Source: Petaurus breviceps papuanus (Eukaryota > Chordata > Mammalia > Diprotodontia > Petauridae). Taken from it: a stretch of DNA of 64,000 bases. This document shows, piece by piece, positions 1 to 11,800 of the stretch. The stretch is taken from the NCBI GenBank assembly GCA_028583685.1, contig JAMXIF010001194.1:26328869-26392868 (forward strand), read 5' to 3'. A program made the translations under genes and the position numbers. The notes beneath the pieces were generated by a model, which ran no database searches, was not told where the DNA came from, and saw only the letters and a list, made by a program, of their open reading frames with translations. Numbering within the stretch: the stretch's first letter is position 1; every line of letters starts with the position of its first letter.

Positions 1-140
1 ACGTTTCTCACTTTCTAGCTAAATTTCCAGCTTTCTCACTGTGTTTGTAGACTTCTGACTATATTTGTCCCTTCTGGCTAGAGTTCCAGCTTTCTAGGTG
101 GTTTGATTTTTTTTTTTTTGCTATATTTGTCACTTTCTAG
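1..140. repeat. Degenerate TTTCTAG-rich tandem repeat, cut by window edge
   Basis: Variants of 'ctttctagctaaatttccag' and 'ttctgactatatttgtc' recur about every 40-50 bases, interrupted by a T run at 109-119. It looks like an old minisatellite that continues to the left of the window. I do not recognise its family. Confidence 0.45.
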
Positions 141-444
141 ATGTCTTGGCAGCAGCCTAATCATCTCCTCCCTGGGGATCTGGGGACCTGGCCAGTGGAT
201 GGAGGCAGACTACAAAGGCAGGCACAAGGGTTACTGGGGGGGGGGGGGGAAGAACTTTTCAACTCCTGGCTAGCAGAAAGCATCTCAGTTCTTCTAGAAT
301 ATATGAATTCCTCTATGCCATTTCCAGAAGCCATTTCAAATACCCTAGAATCAGCTTTCCCAGTATTTATCCAACTTGGGTATGCATTGCCCAGAACTCT
401 AAGCTTTGTGATGTCTGTGGGTTTCTATAAGAATAAAAATAATA

Positions 445-676
445 CTAATAATAGCTCACATGTATAAGGCACTTCACCATTTGCAAAGTGCCTTATGTCT
501 ATTACATCATGTGAGCTTCACAGTGACCCTGTGAGGTGGCTCTATCATCATCTCCATTATACAGATAAGAAAACTCATATGCAGAGGGATTAAGTGGCTT
601 TCCCAGGATCACAGGACAATTAAGTACCTAAGGTGAACTTGTCCAAATGTCAAATCCGAAACTCTATCTACTATAC
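445..676 (-). repeat. THER/MIR-type SINE
   Basis: The plus strand carries the reverse complement of a MIR-like SINE: a 'gtgccttatgtctattacatcat' L2-like tail segment, 'ccctgtgaggtggc', then the weakened 'cccaggatcacaggacaatta' CORE region and 'atctactatacc' head. The copy is old and diverged. Confidence 0.7.
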
Positions 677-839
677 CAGGGCTTCTTAATCTAGAGTCCA
701 CAGTGGATAGATTTCAAGGAGTCCATGAATTTGGATATTTTCACTAACTTCTAAGTGAAATTTAGCATTTCCTTCAATTGTTTAAAAACATCATTTGAGA
801 AGGGTTCTGTAGGCTTCACCAGACTATTAAATGGGTCCA

Positions 840-887
<48 letters not shown>

Positions 888-925
888 GCGCGCACACACA
901 CGCACACACACAGGTTAAGAAGTCA
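677..925 (+). mobile_element. hAT-type non-autonomous element with internal (CA)n
   Basis: It opens 'cagggcttcttaatctagag', carries 'gagtccatgaatttgg' and 'aaaaacatcatttgagaagg', and closes after the microsatellite with 'caggttaagaagtcac', matching terminal repeats of the 'ggttcttaacctggggtcca' family seen elsewhere in the window (4960, 10161, 42290, 59787). The (CA)n run at 839-912 sits where family members have 'gtccatgacacaaaaagg'. Confidence 0.6.
839..912 (+). repeat. (CA)n microsatellite
   Basis: Nearly pure CA with a short 'cgcgcgcg' interruption. It lies inside the 3' end of the hAT element at 677-925. Apparent open frames across it on both strands are repeat artefacts. Confidence 0.95.
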
Positions 926-2058
926 CATACAATATCATACTGCCTCTCTGCCTCAGCTGCATTGCTTCCTCCCAAGCACTCTTACAGATGCTATAGCCTA
1001 ACAATTAGGCCTTCTGCAGTCATCCACACTGTGTCTGCCTAAGAGAATAAGTCAGACCCAGACTGGCTGGTGCCTGAAGTGGGCACTACTAGCCTGTTCA
1101 CATATTGGAATAAGCAGCTTCAAGAAGTCAGAAGCCTACCTCCCCTCCACAGCACTTCTCCAAAGAGCTCAGGTGTGGATCCAGTGAAGAAGTAACCTCA
1201 GTCTGGCCAGAGCAAATGATTCATATGTGGATTTCTGGGATTTGTGGGGGGGGAGATTAGGAAGGGGGATGTGAAGGATCTTCCAGGGCTGTGAGGCTGG
1301 TTAGCCCAATGCTTGTGGCCTGGTCTTAAAATGACCCTTGAGTCCCAGATACGCTGGAAGGACTGGACAGGGGAAATACCTCACTTTTTTAGGAAAACAG
1401 CACCCACTTCTGGGGTTACCTTTCTAAGACACTTATAGAGTTGGAGTGGGGTACAATGGCTCACACTTTGGGCAAATGTCACAGAAGGCAATTCATAGTT
1501 TTTCCTTCTATGGTCAGGTCCTTCAGGAGAGAACTGTTTCAGGTTAAACCCTCTGACAAAAAAAAAAAAGGAAGAAAAAGAAAGTGGTTCCCACCTATAG
1601 ATCAAGGAATTTTCTGTTTAGTGGTTAGCTTACTACTAGGACTGCTGGGCATAGCTCCAGATTTTGACCCTGGAGTGAAACAGTGTCCTCAGCTCAGACC
1701 TGGTCTATGGCCTTGATTCACACACGCATACACACACGTGCACTGAAGAGTCTAGAGCCACTGTGCCTTCTGTAAGCAGCACAATCCCATAGAGAAAGCT
1801 GAGGAAACAGGGATTCAGGGAGATGATCTCCATGCCTAGATACAATTTCCTTTTCCACCCCTGTTCCTATTTGGTAGTCAAGGCCACTCACAGGATACAC
1901 AGCCCCCAGCCTATCCCTTATGTCCTGGAGAAGGCCTGACACAGGTCAGAGGGGCATTTGCTTCCAGTCACGTGCCCTGGTCAAGGGCCTGAGAAATCCT
2001 CACCGACTGCCCCCTACCTCTACAGTCTACCAGCTGTTCATGCCTACTCCCAGCTCAC
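926..2058. other. Intron 17 sequence, nothing recognised
   Basis: This stretch lies downstream of exon 17 in the gene's direction. I see no coding segment with splice sites, no SINE head and no clear LINE match. It holds a short A-run at 1559-1569 and otherwise unique-looking sequence. Confidence 0.5.
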
Positions 2059-2126
2059 CTTGGTCAATTCCTGAGCATTGGCAAGATTGTCCACAGCAAT
2101 AGCCAGGAAGACATTCAGAAGGGTGT
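2059..2126 (-). CDS. CACNA1B: CACNA1B exon 17: domain II S6, inner part
   Basis: A 68-bp exon. The incoming T plus AC gives no residue of its own beyond a tyrosine, then TLLNVFLAIAVDNLANAQEL follows and it ends on TK. This is the cytoplasmic half of domain II S6, the activation gate, running into the start of the II-III linker that carries the synaptic-protein interaction site in CaV2.2. VFLAIAVDNLA is near-invariant in high-voltage-activated channels. The acceptor is at 2127-2128 (ctgatcag) and the donor is GTGAGC. Length and phase equal the mammalian exon. The next exon, expected to start DEEEMEEA, was not found between 1 and 2058, so it lies outside the window. Confidence 0.95.
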
Positions 2127-2614
2127 CTGATCAGGTTCCAGCTAAGGAAGGAACATCCAGATAAAGTCCCCACCTCCTCCTCTATCCTCTACTGTGGGCA
2201 GTACTGACACCAAGAACATGCTTTGTGATGATATGAATCCCCACATACCAACTCTTCCTATCTATTCCTCATTCTCCTGAACGAACGGAGGTCCATCAGA
2301 AACTCCCCATCAGATCGCTTTACATCAAAGCCTGATGGTTTCTCCAAAGGAAGCAGTCTCACTCCCCAGCACTGCTTCTTCCAGAAAGGACATAAGTCAG
2401 TTAGGGGTCACTCTCCTCTTCCCCATGGCAGGAGAAAGTCAGTTATCAAATAATAATAACGATAATAACTCCCACTTATATATAGCACATTAACATTTAT
2501 AGTCTCCTAGTTCCCATTTCCATGGCAACAAGGAAGAGGTTCTGAGACTCTGATGGGTCAGTGCCATAGTGTGAGCCACTGTCTGGAATATGTACTTGGC
2601 TGTGTTTTAAGATG

Positions 2615-2945
2615 GCGGCTTGTGTAACAATGGGTGTGTCCAAATAGATGTATATATTACTATGTACAACTGTGGTCTGTATGTAACTGTTTGTGACTAT
2701 CAGGGGGTGTCTCTATGATGGGTATGCATGTGTGAGGCTGAATATTGTGTGTCTATATGAAGCTATGGGTATGCATGTGTATCTTACTGTGGGCATGTCT
2801 TTGACTGCATTGCACATGCATAACTATGAGTATACATGAGTCTGTGTGTAGCCACAGGTATGTATGTGTGTGAATATGGCTGAACTGTGCATGGATGTGT
2901 AACACTGGGTATCTCTACATGACTTTGTGTATGGGACTTGGCCTG
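2615..2945. repeat. TG-rich degenerate minisatellite
   Basis: Phrases such as 'gggtatgcatgtgt', 'gtatacatgagtctgtgtgt' and 'gtatgtatgtgtgtgaatatgg' recur at roughly 30-40-base spacing with substitutions. It grades into the TA/CA-rich microsatellite that follows. It lies in intron 16. Confidence 0.6.
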
Positions 2946-3030
2946 ATATATACACATACACATATATGTATATCAGTGTATATATGTATGTGTATATATA
3001 TATATGTATACACATATACATACACACTAT
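2946..3030. repeat. (TA)n/(CA)n microsatellite
   Basis: Alternating purine-pyrimidine sequence of the 'tatatgtatatcagtgtatatatgtatgtg' kind. It joins the TG-rich minisatellite on its left. Open frames on both strands are artefacts. Confidence 0.85.
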
Positions 3031-3374
3031 GTCTCAATGTAAAAGATAGTAATAGGGATATCACTGTTGCAATAATAAATGTGAAAATCTGGTTCAGCCC
3101 CCCATCTTACAACATCTTTTCTGTCTCTCTACCCACTCAGACTTTTTGCTCTAGTCACCTTCCTTGTCGGGTAGACAAATCTCTTGCCTCCCTACTTCAT
3201 GCATATTATCCCCAACCCTAATTATCTCCAACCCTAAGCCTTCCTTATCACTATCCATCCACCATGTCTTGGCCTGCTCCTTCAAGCCACAGGCTTGGGA
3301 AGTCCACCCAATTTAAGCCATGATGTCACTGATCCCTCTTGACTCTGGCAGTCCCTCCACACTCAGCTGCCAAT

Positions 3375-3560
3375 AACATCAGGCTTCAGAGTTAGAAAGG
3401 GCCTTAGGGATTATTCTAATCCAAAGCCCCCATTTTGCAAAATAAAAAATGGAGGGCAAGGAAGTGGAAGTGACTTACCCCAGATTATATATTATATACC
3501 CCAGATATAGGATGCTAACCCAAAATTGTGACTCCAAATCCTGGGCAAGGCAGATGAGCT
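3375..3560 (-). repeat. MIR-type SINE
   Basis: Reverse-complement MIR features in order: 'agttagaaagggccttagggattattctaatcc', 'ccccattttgcaaaat' and 'gaagtgacttacccc'. Diverged. Confidence 0.65.
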
Positions 3561-4039
3561 CCCAAATACTTGGCACTGTCCTGATTTATCCTTGTTCACA
3601 TGTGCCTCTCAGCATCAGTTCTTTCCCTTTCCCTTCGGGTCTGCTCTCCCAGAAGATTGGGAGCTCCCTGAGAACATGGCACTCCTGCTCAGCCTGTCTT
3701 CCCTAGACTCTGAATTCCCTAAGAAGTCCAAAATAAGTTGGGGCTCGGGCCATGTTTTGGGGGATGGAAAGGGAAACATAGATTCAGCTAGTAGACTGGT
3801 CCCCGAGGGTCTTCAATAAGGGTTTTTGGAAATCATGCAGCGAGAGCCAGATGGCTCCCTTAGAAGCCATCTCATACATTGCCCAAGCCTCCAAAAAAGG
3901 ATCCCTAACCTATCTTCAACTAGAGGCTAGGATGATCAGGGAGTGAGTCAGGCTGAGGCTACTTTCCAAAGCTGTCCAGACCCACGACAGCGGAAAAAAC
4001 CCAGGCTGGGCCACTAACCACCCACCCCACACTGCAGGA

Positions 4040-4195
4040 GTGAGAGCTGAAAAGAACTTTAAGGATCATATATTCTAACCCTTTCACTTTAAATGGAAGG
4101 AAACCCAGGCCCAGAAAGGGGAATCATTGAGACACAGGTCACCCACCATATCAAGTGGCAGAGACATCATGCAAATCCAGGTCCTCCAACTTCAA
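4040..4195 (-). repeat. MIR-type SINE
   Basis: Reverse-complement MIR segments 'aaagaactttaaggatcat', 'ttaaatggaaggaaacccaggcc' and 'caggtcctccaacttc' abut exon 16 (starting 4226). About 30 bp separate the SINE head from the exon 16 donor. Confidence 0.6.
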
Positions 4196-4225
4196 CACCA
4201 AAGACTCATCTCCACAAAAGGATAC

Positions 4226-4343
4226 AGTTTCCAAACAGCGTCAAGATGATAAAATAGAAAGAGGAGAACATTCCTTTGCTCACTCCACCTTGGGATTCGA
4301 TACCGTGATACATTACCACATTCCAGTCTTCTCCTGTCAGGAT
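4226..4343 (-). CDS. CACNA1B: CACNA1B exon 16: domain II selectivity filter and S6 start
   Basis: A 118-bp exon (39 codons plus one base). It starts [20 protein letters not shown] and continues [19 protein letters not shown]. The E of TGEDW is the domain II selectivity-filter glutamate, one of the four that bind Ca2+. The segment after it is the extracellular turn and the outer half of S6. [11 protein letters not shown] separates CaV2.2 from CaV2.1, which I recall as VQGGMVFSIYF. The acceptor is clean (ctatag). The donor is GTATCC, with C at +5 in place of the usual G, so it is the weakest-looking donor among the 14 exons. Confidence 0.95.
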
Positions 4344-4395
4344 CTATAGGGTGAAATGCAGAGGAGAGAGTCGAGTGTGTGTACCCATGTGAATA

Positions 4396-4438
4396 TACGC
4401 GTGCGCGTGCGCACACACACACACACACACACACACAG
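4396..4438 (+). repeat. (CA)n microsatellite with CG-rich start
   Basis: Reads 'acgcgtgcgcgtgcgc' then pure CA. It is about 55 bp upstream of the exon 16 acceptor on the gene strand, in intron 15. Confidence 0.95.
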
Positions 4439-4959
4439 CCCATAGTGAGAGTTCACAGGCTAGGGGGCCAAGAAGAATCCTTGAGTCCCTAGTCAAGTTT
4501 CTGGCAACCAAGCTGGAAGGGACTCAGGCCCTTGAATCTCACCCCACAAACTCTCCAACATGCAAGCAGGGATGGAGATGTGCCCACACAGAGACAGGCA
4601 CAGAGAGGCACAAAAGATGCAGTTCTTCTACCACCATCCCCCCAGAGGAGCCCAGAATAGATTTTCAAGGGCTTCTGAATCACTTTGGAATCTAAAGTTG
4701 GAAGGAACCTAGATGGCTGTGCCTGTTGGGAAGACCACTAGTGCAAATCTTGCTAGCTCAGAGACTTAAGAGAAGAGACCACACTTAGGCCCACTTTCTG
4801 TCCTTTATTTCCCTAAAGGGTATTTTGTAGCTTGAGGATTTAAGTGTACCTAGGTAGACGGACTCCCAGATACTCCATACATCTTGTTTTGAATGGGACT
4901 TTCTCCTTTCTTCTCCTGAATTCTTTTATTGCTATAGTAGGATTCTTACTATTTGGTCC

Positions 4960-5156
4960 CTGGACTCCCAAAGGTTCTGTAGATACATTTCAGAGGTCTA
5001 TAAACTTGGGTAGAGAAAATATTTTTTCATCTTTATTTCCAATAACCTCTAATTGAAACTTCCTTTGGTCCTGAATGTAGGCAGCAAACACTGTTCTGAG
5101 AAAGGGTCCACAGGTATCACCAGACTGCCAAAGGGCCTATAGCTAAAAACCCTTGC
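4960..5156 (+). mobile_element. hAT-type non-autonomous element (ggttcttaacc family)
   Basis: Contains 'tctgtagatacatttcagag', 'ctctaattgaaacttcctttgg', 'ctgttctgagaaagggtcca' and 'atcaccagactgccaaaggg', the internal blocks shared by the copies at 677, 10161 and 59787. It ends immediately against the foldback element at 5159. Confidence 0.6.
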
Positions 5157-5158
5157 TA

Positions 5159-5580
5159 CCGTGTTTCCCCGATAATAAGACCTATCCCGAAAATAAGCCC
5201 TCCCCTTACTGTGTAAGATTCCTCTAAAATAAGCCCTCCCCCGAAAATAAGCCCTATTGAGATTGCTACTGTAGTGAAGGTGATCCCCTGCGCTACACGC
5301 TACATTACAGTACCCTCTGTATGCACCGTCCCCCCCCCCGGGTGAAACGCACGCCGCGCTCCGAGCTGCATCCAATCAGAGCTGCAGCAGTGAGCGCGTC
5401 GTCCTGTTCTTTATTGAATTCATTATTGAATAAAGGTACATTTTTTTGTTCACATTTACCTGTTTATTAAAATTGCTGTCAATGTTCATTAAAATAAGCC
5501 CTCCCCTGAAAATAAGCCCTCTGGTGTTTTTCTGTCCAAAAAAATTAACAAGACAGTGTCTTATTATCAGGGAAACATGG
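5159..5580. mobile_element. Foldback DNA transposon (MITE), 422 bp, TA target duplication
   Basis: The left end 'ccgtgtttccccgataataa' (5159-5181) and the right end (5558-5580) are inverted repeats matching at 21 of 23 bases. TA dinucleotides flank both ends (5157-5158, 5581-5582), as expected for Tc1/mariner-like insertion. The interior repeats 'aaaataagccctccc' several times near both ends. The centre (about 5320-5405) is CpG-rich, which is unusual for an old element in a methylated genome. There is no transposase frame, so it is non-autonomous. The family is seen in other vertebrates from memory of the 'aaaataagccct' motif; I do not assign a name. Confidence 0.75.
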
Positions 5581-5582
5581 TA

Positions 5583-6290
5583 TCAACCTTTGTGAGTTTA
5601 TTTTGACTGCTGATTCTTTAAGATTTTTAAAGTAAACCATCATGTCGTCAATGAGTGAGGATAATTTTTGTCTCCCCTTTGTCAGGCCTACACCCCATTT
5701 CAGAGAGCCTCACCTGGTCCCCTTACCAGGGAACAGCAGGGGAAAAGGAAAGCTGCCTTCTAGGACAGGGAAGATTAAGGCACATTCGAAGGAGACTGGG
5801 AAGGAGACACTACTGGCACCAAGTTGTGCTGAGAGGGCATTGCTGGGGTTGGGAGAAGCAATGGAGGACAGAGATCTGGACAGAACATCCCTGTGGCTGT
5901 CCTGAATGCCTCATGCTGAGGGCTTGGGGTGTGGTGAGAGGAGGATGTCAGAACACAATTCCAGGACACTAGCCTCACCAAGCAGCTCACAGAGGGGAAA
6001 TAATTATCCAGCAAGTCCTTTCTTAGCAAGAAGCACTTGGTATTTTTAAAAGGCCTTAAAAGCATCCTTTTCTTTAACTTTGAGAGACTGTAAATCCAGG
6101 CTTTTTTCTTTGGGGGATGGGGTGGTGGTGAGAAGAGAGGCCATCCTGCTAGAAAGGGGCCTGGAGACCATCTAAAAGGGGGAAGGCTTTAGCAGAGGGA
6201 CTTACTGCCAGGCTAGACCCCTGCACTGATAAAAACATTCCTGCTCTAAGGTAACTAACTATTCATCTTCTAAGACCATAGGAATCTCAG
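5583..6290. other. Intron 15 sequence, nothing recognised
   Basis: There is no coding segment or clear repeat. Small open frames here lack splice signals, codon conservation or known domains. Confidence 0.45.
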
Positions 6291-6294
6291 AAAG

Positions 6295-6420
6295 AGGCTT
6301 CTGTGGCCTAGCAGATAGAGAGTTGCCCTTGGAGTCAGGAAAACTTGTGTTCATATACTACCTTTGACATGTACTGATGGCAACACCGTGCAAGTCAATT
6401 AATGCCTCAGCATCCCCAAA
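6295..6420 (+). repeat. tRNA-headed SINE, diverged
   Basis: 'tctgtggcctagcagataga', 'ttggagtcaggaaaacttgtg' and 'ccgtgcaagtcaattaatgcctcag' correspond in order to the marsupial SINE head, B box and CORE. Confidence 0.65.
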
Positions 6421-6488
6421 GAAACTAGAGAAGACTACAAGCTGCAGAGAAGGGAACAGCCTACATTAGTAAAAGGAACTTCCTCACC

Positions 6489-6662
6489 TGGACATTTTTC
6501 TTTTTTTTTTTCTTTTTGGAGGGGGAAGGCAGGGCAGTTAGGGTTAAGTGACTTGCCCAAGGTCACACAGTTAGTAAGTGTTAGAAGTCTGAGGCCAGAT
6601 TTGAACTTAGGTCCTCCTGACTCCAGGGCCAGTGCTCTATTCCCTATGCCACCTAGCCACCC
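6489..6662 (-). repeat. tRNA-headed SINE with T-run (poly-A complement)
   Basis: Begins with the T-rich complement of a poly(A) tail, then 'gggttaagtgacttgcccaa', 'ccagatttgaacttaggtcc' and ends 'gccacctagccacccc'. It is an apparently full-length reverse-strand copy. Confidence 0.85.
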
Positions 6663-7290
6663 CTCACCTGGACATTCTTAAATGGATGAAGTCACATATG
6701 TTTTCCTTTGTTATATTTTGAAAGAACCTCAGAGATTTTATTCTGGGTCAGACCCTGGTTCCCTCTTGGCCTAATACTTAGCTTCAGGCAGAGGCACCAA
6801 GGGACAAGTTGGGAGGGGCCAGAGTGAGCTTCAACCTTCTTAAAGAACCATAGGACATTTTCTCTACCTTCTCCTAAGCTTCCAATTGCTTAACTCCTCC
6901 AGCCCATCATTCCCTCCTCTGGCATTCCTAGACTCACTCTGTCTGCCTCTGCTCAGAACATCATGGTCAAGGCTTCCCTCCACACCTTGGGTTCCCTACC
7001 TTGCCCCTCCTCACCTGTTGTACAACCTTTTCTAGCAGCTCTCAATGACCCTCACCAGCCTTTCTCTATTCCTGCTCTCAGAAAGAGCTGCATAACCAGG
7101 AATGTGGGAGAGTCAGCTGTAGTCCAAGCCGATTGTCCAACTTTCAACACAAGTATTTACATCTCAGAAATTGGCATTAAACATTTGTTAGCACACCTCT
7201 GTGGTGCACTAGAAACACGGCTTGAGCTCAGCAGGAGTGCAGTAGGGACTAAAGTCATCACGAGACTGATGGAGACTGGAGGCTGGGATA

Positions 7291-7518
7291 ATTTCAGTCA
7301 ATTCAGGTTCTTTGTGACCCCACTGTGATTCTCCTGGAAAAGATACTGGAGTGGTTTGTCATTTCCTTCTCCATTACATTTTACACATGAGGAAAATGAG
7401 GCAAACAGGGTTAAGGATCACACAGCTAGTAAGTGTCTGAGGTCAGATTTGAATTCAGGAAGATGAGTCTTCCTATCTCCAAGCCTAGTATTCTATCTAC
7501 TGTGCCACCTAACTGTCT
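7291..7518 (-). repeat. SINE with RTE/BovB-like tail
   Basis: Left end 'ttctttgtgaccccactg' and 'aaaagatactggagtggttt' are the RTE-derived tail. It then reads 'gtcacacagctagtaagtgtctgagg'-type CORE and ends 'gtgccacctaactgtc'. Reverse orientation, full length. Confidence 0.85.
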
Positions 7519-7524
7519 TTTTTT

Positions 7525-7770
7525 AAAATCACAGATAAGTAAACTAAGGCCCAGGGTAGGGATGTGACTTTCCCAATGTCACTCACAGAGTTTGTAAGTA
7601 GTAGGGCATCAGTTTCCTTATGTGAAAAATGAAAAGGACAAAGGAGTTTGGATTGGACTATTTTACAGAGGAAGAGACAGGTGGTGTCATTTGTTTAAGG
7701 TCACCCAAGTGACCTTAAACCAGCACCTGAAGACAGATATTTTGGTTCCAGGGCCAGTGATTTGCCTGCA
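7525..7770 (-). repeat. MIR-type SINE, diverged
   Basis: 'cacagataagtaaactaagg', 'ttcccaatgtcactcacaga' and again 'gaggaagagacaggtggtgt' suggest one or two stacked degraded MIR copies on the reverse strand. Confidence 0.5.
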
Positions 7771-7779
7771 ATGCCTTGC

Positions 7780-9884
<2,105 letters not shown>

Positions 9885-10104
9885 TCACTCTAGCACAGTC
9901 CTAGTCAGGCAGATGGGAAGGCGCTGCCCCCAGTGATCTGCCTGTATTCTGGTCTCCACTTGGCCTCCAGCAGATGGATTCCTGGATTCTATGGGCCATG
10001 CTTTTAGACCTCTTACTTACAGAGTTCTTCCTTTCAGTCCATCATAGGCCTGGATAGATCAGAGAATACTTTAGTAGCCACCGGTAATGTCTGCCTCAGT
10101 CACC

Positions 10105-10400
10105 AGCTCCTAGAATGTCAGGTTTCAAGCTAAAAGGGACCTCAGAGACTATTTAGTCCACAGTTTCTCAACTAGGGTCCATGAACTTGTTTCTTTTAGT
10201 ATTTTGATAACTGTATTTCAGTATAATCAGTTTCTTTTAAAATTCTACGTATTTTATTTTATGCATTTAAAAACGTCATTCTGAGAAGGGAACTCTAAAG
10301 ACTTTGCCAGATTACCAACAGAGTCTATAGAACATAAAAAAGACTAAGAATCCCTGATTTAGTCCAAGCCCTTCATTTTAAACTGAGGCCAGGGAAGGAG
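10105..10400 (-). repeat. MIR-type SINE split by a hAT insertion
   Basis: The left part ('gtcaggtttcaagctaaaagggacctcagagactatttagtcca') and the right part ('agtccaagcccttcattttaaactgagg') form one MIR reading when the element at 10161-10356 is removed. The 10-bp 'atttagtcca' is duplicated at both junctions. Confidence 0.75.
10161..10356 (+). mobile_element. hAT-type non-autonomous element nested in MIR
   Basis: Starts 'cagtttctcaactagggtcc' and ends 'agactaagaatccctg', imperfect inverted ends of the ggttcttaacc family, with 'aaaaacgtcattctgagaag' and 'tttgccagattacc' inside. It is flanked by a perfect 10-bp duplication at 10151-10160 and 10357-10366. Confidence 0.75.
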
Positions 10401-10460
10401 GTCCCTAAATACTTTGTATCTCATAAAGAGACAGAAACAAACAGAAGCTCCCAGGGGAGG

Positions 10461-10701
10461 CGCGGTCTCTGTCTCTCTGTCTCTCTCTCTGTCTCTCTCT
10501 CTGTCTCTGTCTCTCTCTCTGTCTCTGTCTCTCTCTCTGTCTCTCTCTCTCTCTGTCTCTCTCTCTCTCTGTCTCTCTCTCTCTCTCTGTCTCTGTCTCT
10601 CTCTCTGTGTCTCTGTCTCTCTCTCTCTCTCTGTCTCTGTCTCTGTCTCTCTGTGTGTGTGTCTGTCTCTCTCTCTCTGTCTCTGTCTGTCTGTCTGTCT
10701 G
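10461..10701 (+). repeat. (TCTG/TC)n pyrimidine-rich microsatellite
   Basis: About 240 bp of 'gtctctctctctgtctct'-type repeat, almost pure pyrimidine with G spacers. It borders the assembly gap. Long open frames in three phases cross it and are artefacts. Confidence 0.97.
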
Positions 10702-10711
10702 NNNNNNNNNN
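10702..10711. other. Assembly gap (10 N)
   Basis: Ten N bases lie between the pyrimidine-rich repeat and a purine-rich stretch (10724-10803). The true length of the missing sequence is unknown. Confidence 0.98.
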
Positions 10712-10723
10712 TGCATAGGCCAA

Positions 10724-10803
10724 AAGAGAGGGAGAAAAGAGAGAAAGAAGAAGAGAGAAAGAGGGAGAGAATAAAGAAGCAGAGAAAGAAGAGAAAGAGA
10801 GGA
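10724..10803 (+). repeat. Purine-rich (GA/GAA) tract
   Basis: 'agagagggagaaaagagagaaagaagaagag'-like sequence (shown in part) directly follows the gap. With the CT tract on the other side it forms a loose inverted pair. Confidence 0.85.
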
Positions 10804-10989
10804 CTATTTGAATTAAAGTAGCCCTGGGTGTGGATGGGAGATGGACCAAAAATACTCCATGGAAGTACATCCTTGAAGAGAGAACAAAATCTCCATCCCT
10901 TGGGAAACAGAGAGAAAAGTCCAGGAGGGCTGGTCTGAAGGAGTCGGAGCCTCAGAGGGAAAAGACTCCTGGTGTGTGATGACCGGAGC

Positions 10990-11185
10990 TCAGGGGCCAG
11001 TTCAGACACTTGGCTGTATGGCTCTGAGAAAGCCACTTTCCTGTTGTGAGCCTCAGTTTCTTTCTCTGTGAAATAAGGTTACTCACGTACAATTCCCCCC
11101 CTCCATGATCATCACAAGGAAAGCATCTTATAAAAGTTAAAATGTTATTGGAAGTGTGAGTTATTATGATTACAATGATTATTAC
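10990..11185 (+). repeat. MIR-type SINE
   Basis: Forward MIR phrases 'gagaaagccactttcctgt', 'gagcctcagtttctttctctg' and 'aaaagttaaaatgttattgg' occur in the expected order. Diverged. Confidence 0.65.
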
Positions 11186-11609
11186 ACATTCTTCATACTC
11201 CTGCAGAAAGTAAGAGTGGGAAATCAGAGGAGATAGGAAATTTGCCCAGGAAGATAGGGGAACTTTAAAGAAAGCAATGGGGAAAAATACTGTACCCGGT
11301 CAAGGTGAGGGGCAGCCACTCTGATATTCAGTCCAGAACGAATATCCCTAAGCAAAGCCATTGACAGCCAAACAAAAATTAGAGAGAAGTCAGGCAACAG
11401 CCACCAGAAGCCATTATCAGAGAAGGGTGGTGTGGTTACTCCAATAGAGCAAGTAACTAGAAGCCTGGCCTCAGTACATCCTTTTCAGTGCCAAAAGAAA
11501 ACTGGAGGGTGTCCAAGTAAAGGGGGTTGGGAAGAGGAGAAAGCTGAGTACTAACACATAGACTGGAGGTTTTATGACCTCCTTCGGAAGGAAGGCATAA
11601 GCGTTTAAG

Positions 11610-11800
11610 ACAGACACTGTGCAAAGTGCTTTCACAGCAACCTGGGAGGTAGGTGCTATCATTAGCCCCATTTTACAGTTGAGGAAACCGAGACAAAGAG
11701 GTTAAATGATTTGCCCAGGGTCACACAGCTAATAAGTATTTGAGACCAAATTTGAACTCAGGTCTTCCTGATTCCAGGTCATACCACTAGTTCCCTCTGA
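11610..11800 (-). repeat. THER/MIR-type SINE
   Basis: 'gtgcaaagtgctttcacagc', 'gggaggtaggtgctatcatt', 'ggtcacacagctaataagta' and 'ttgaactcaggtcttcctg' appear in the order of a reverse-strand THER element with an L2-like tail. Confidence 0.85.

Noticed and set aside
1-2058. Exon 18 of CACNA1B
   Set aside because: No DEEEMEEAANQKLALQKAKE-like minus-strand segment is visible here, so it must lie to the left of the window.
10359-11036. Long open frames with SLSLSL or RERDRE composition
   Set aside because: They are produced by the CT/GA microsatellite and cross the N gap. There is no start context, splice site or family match.
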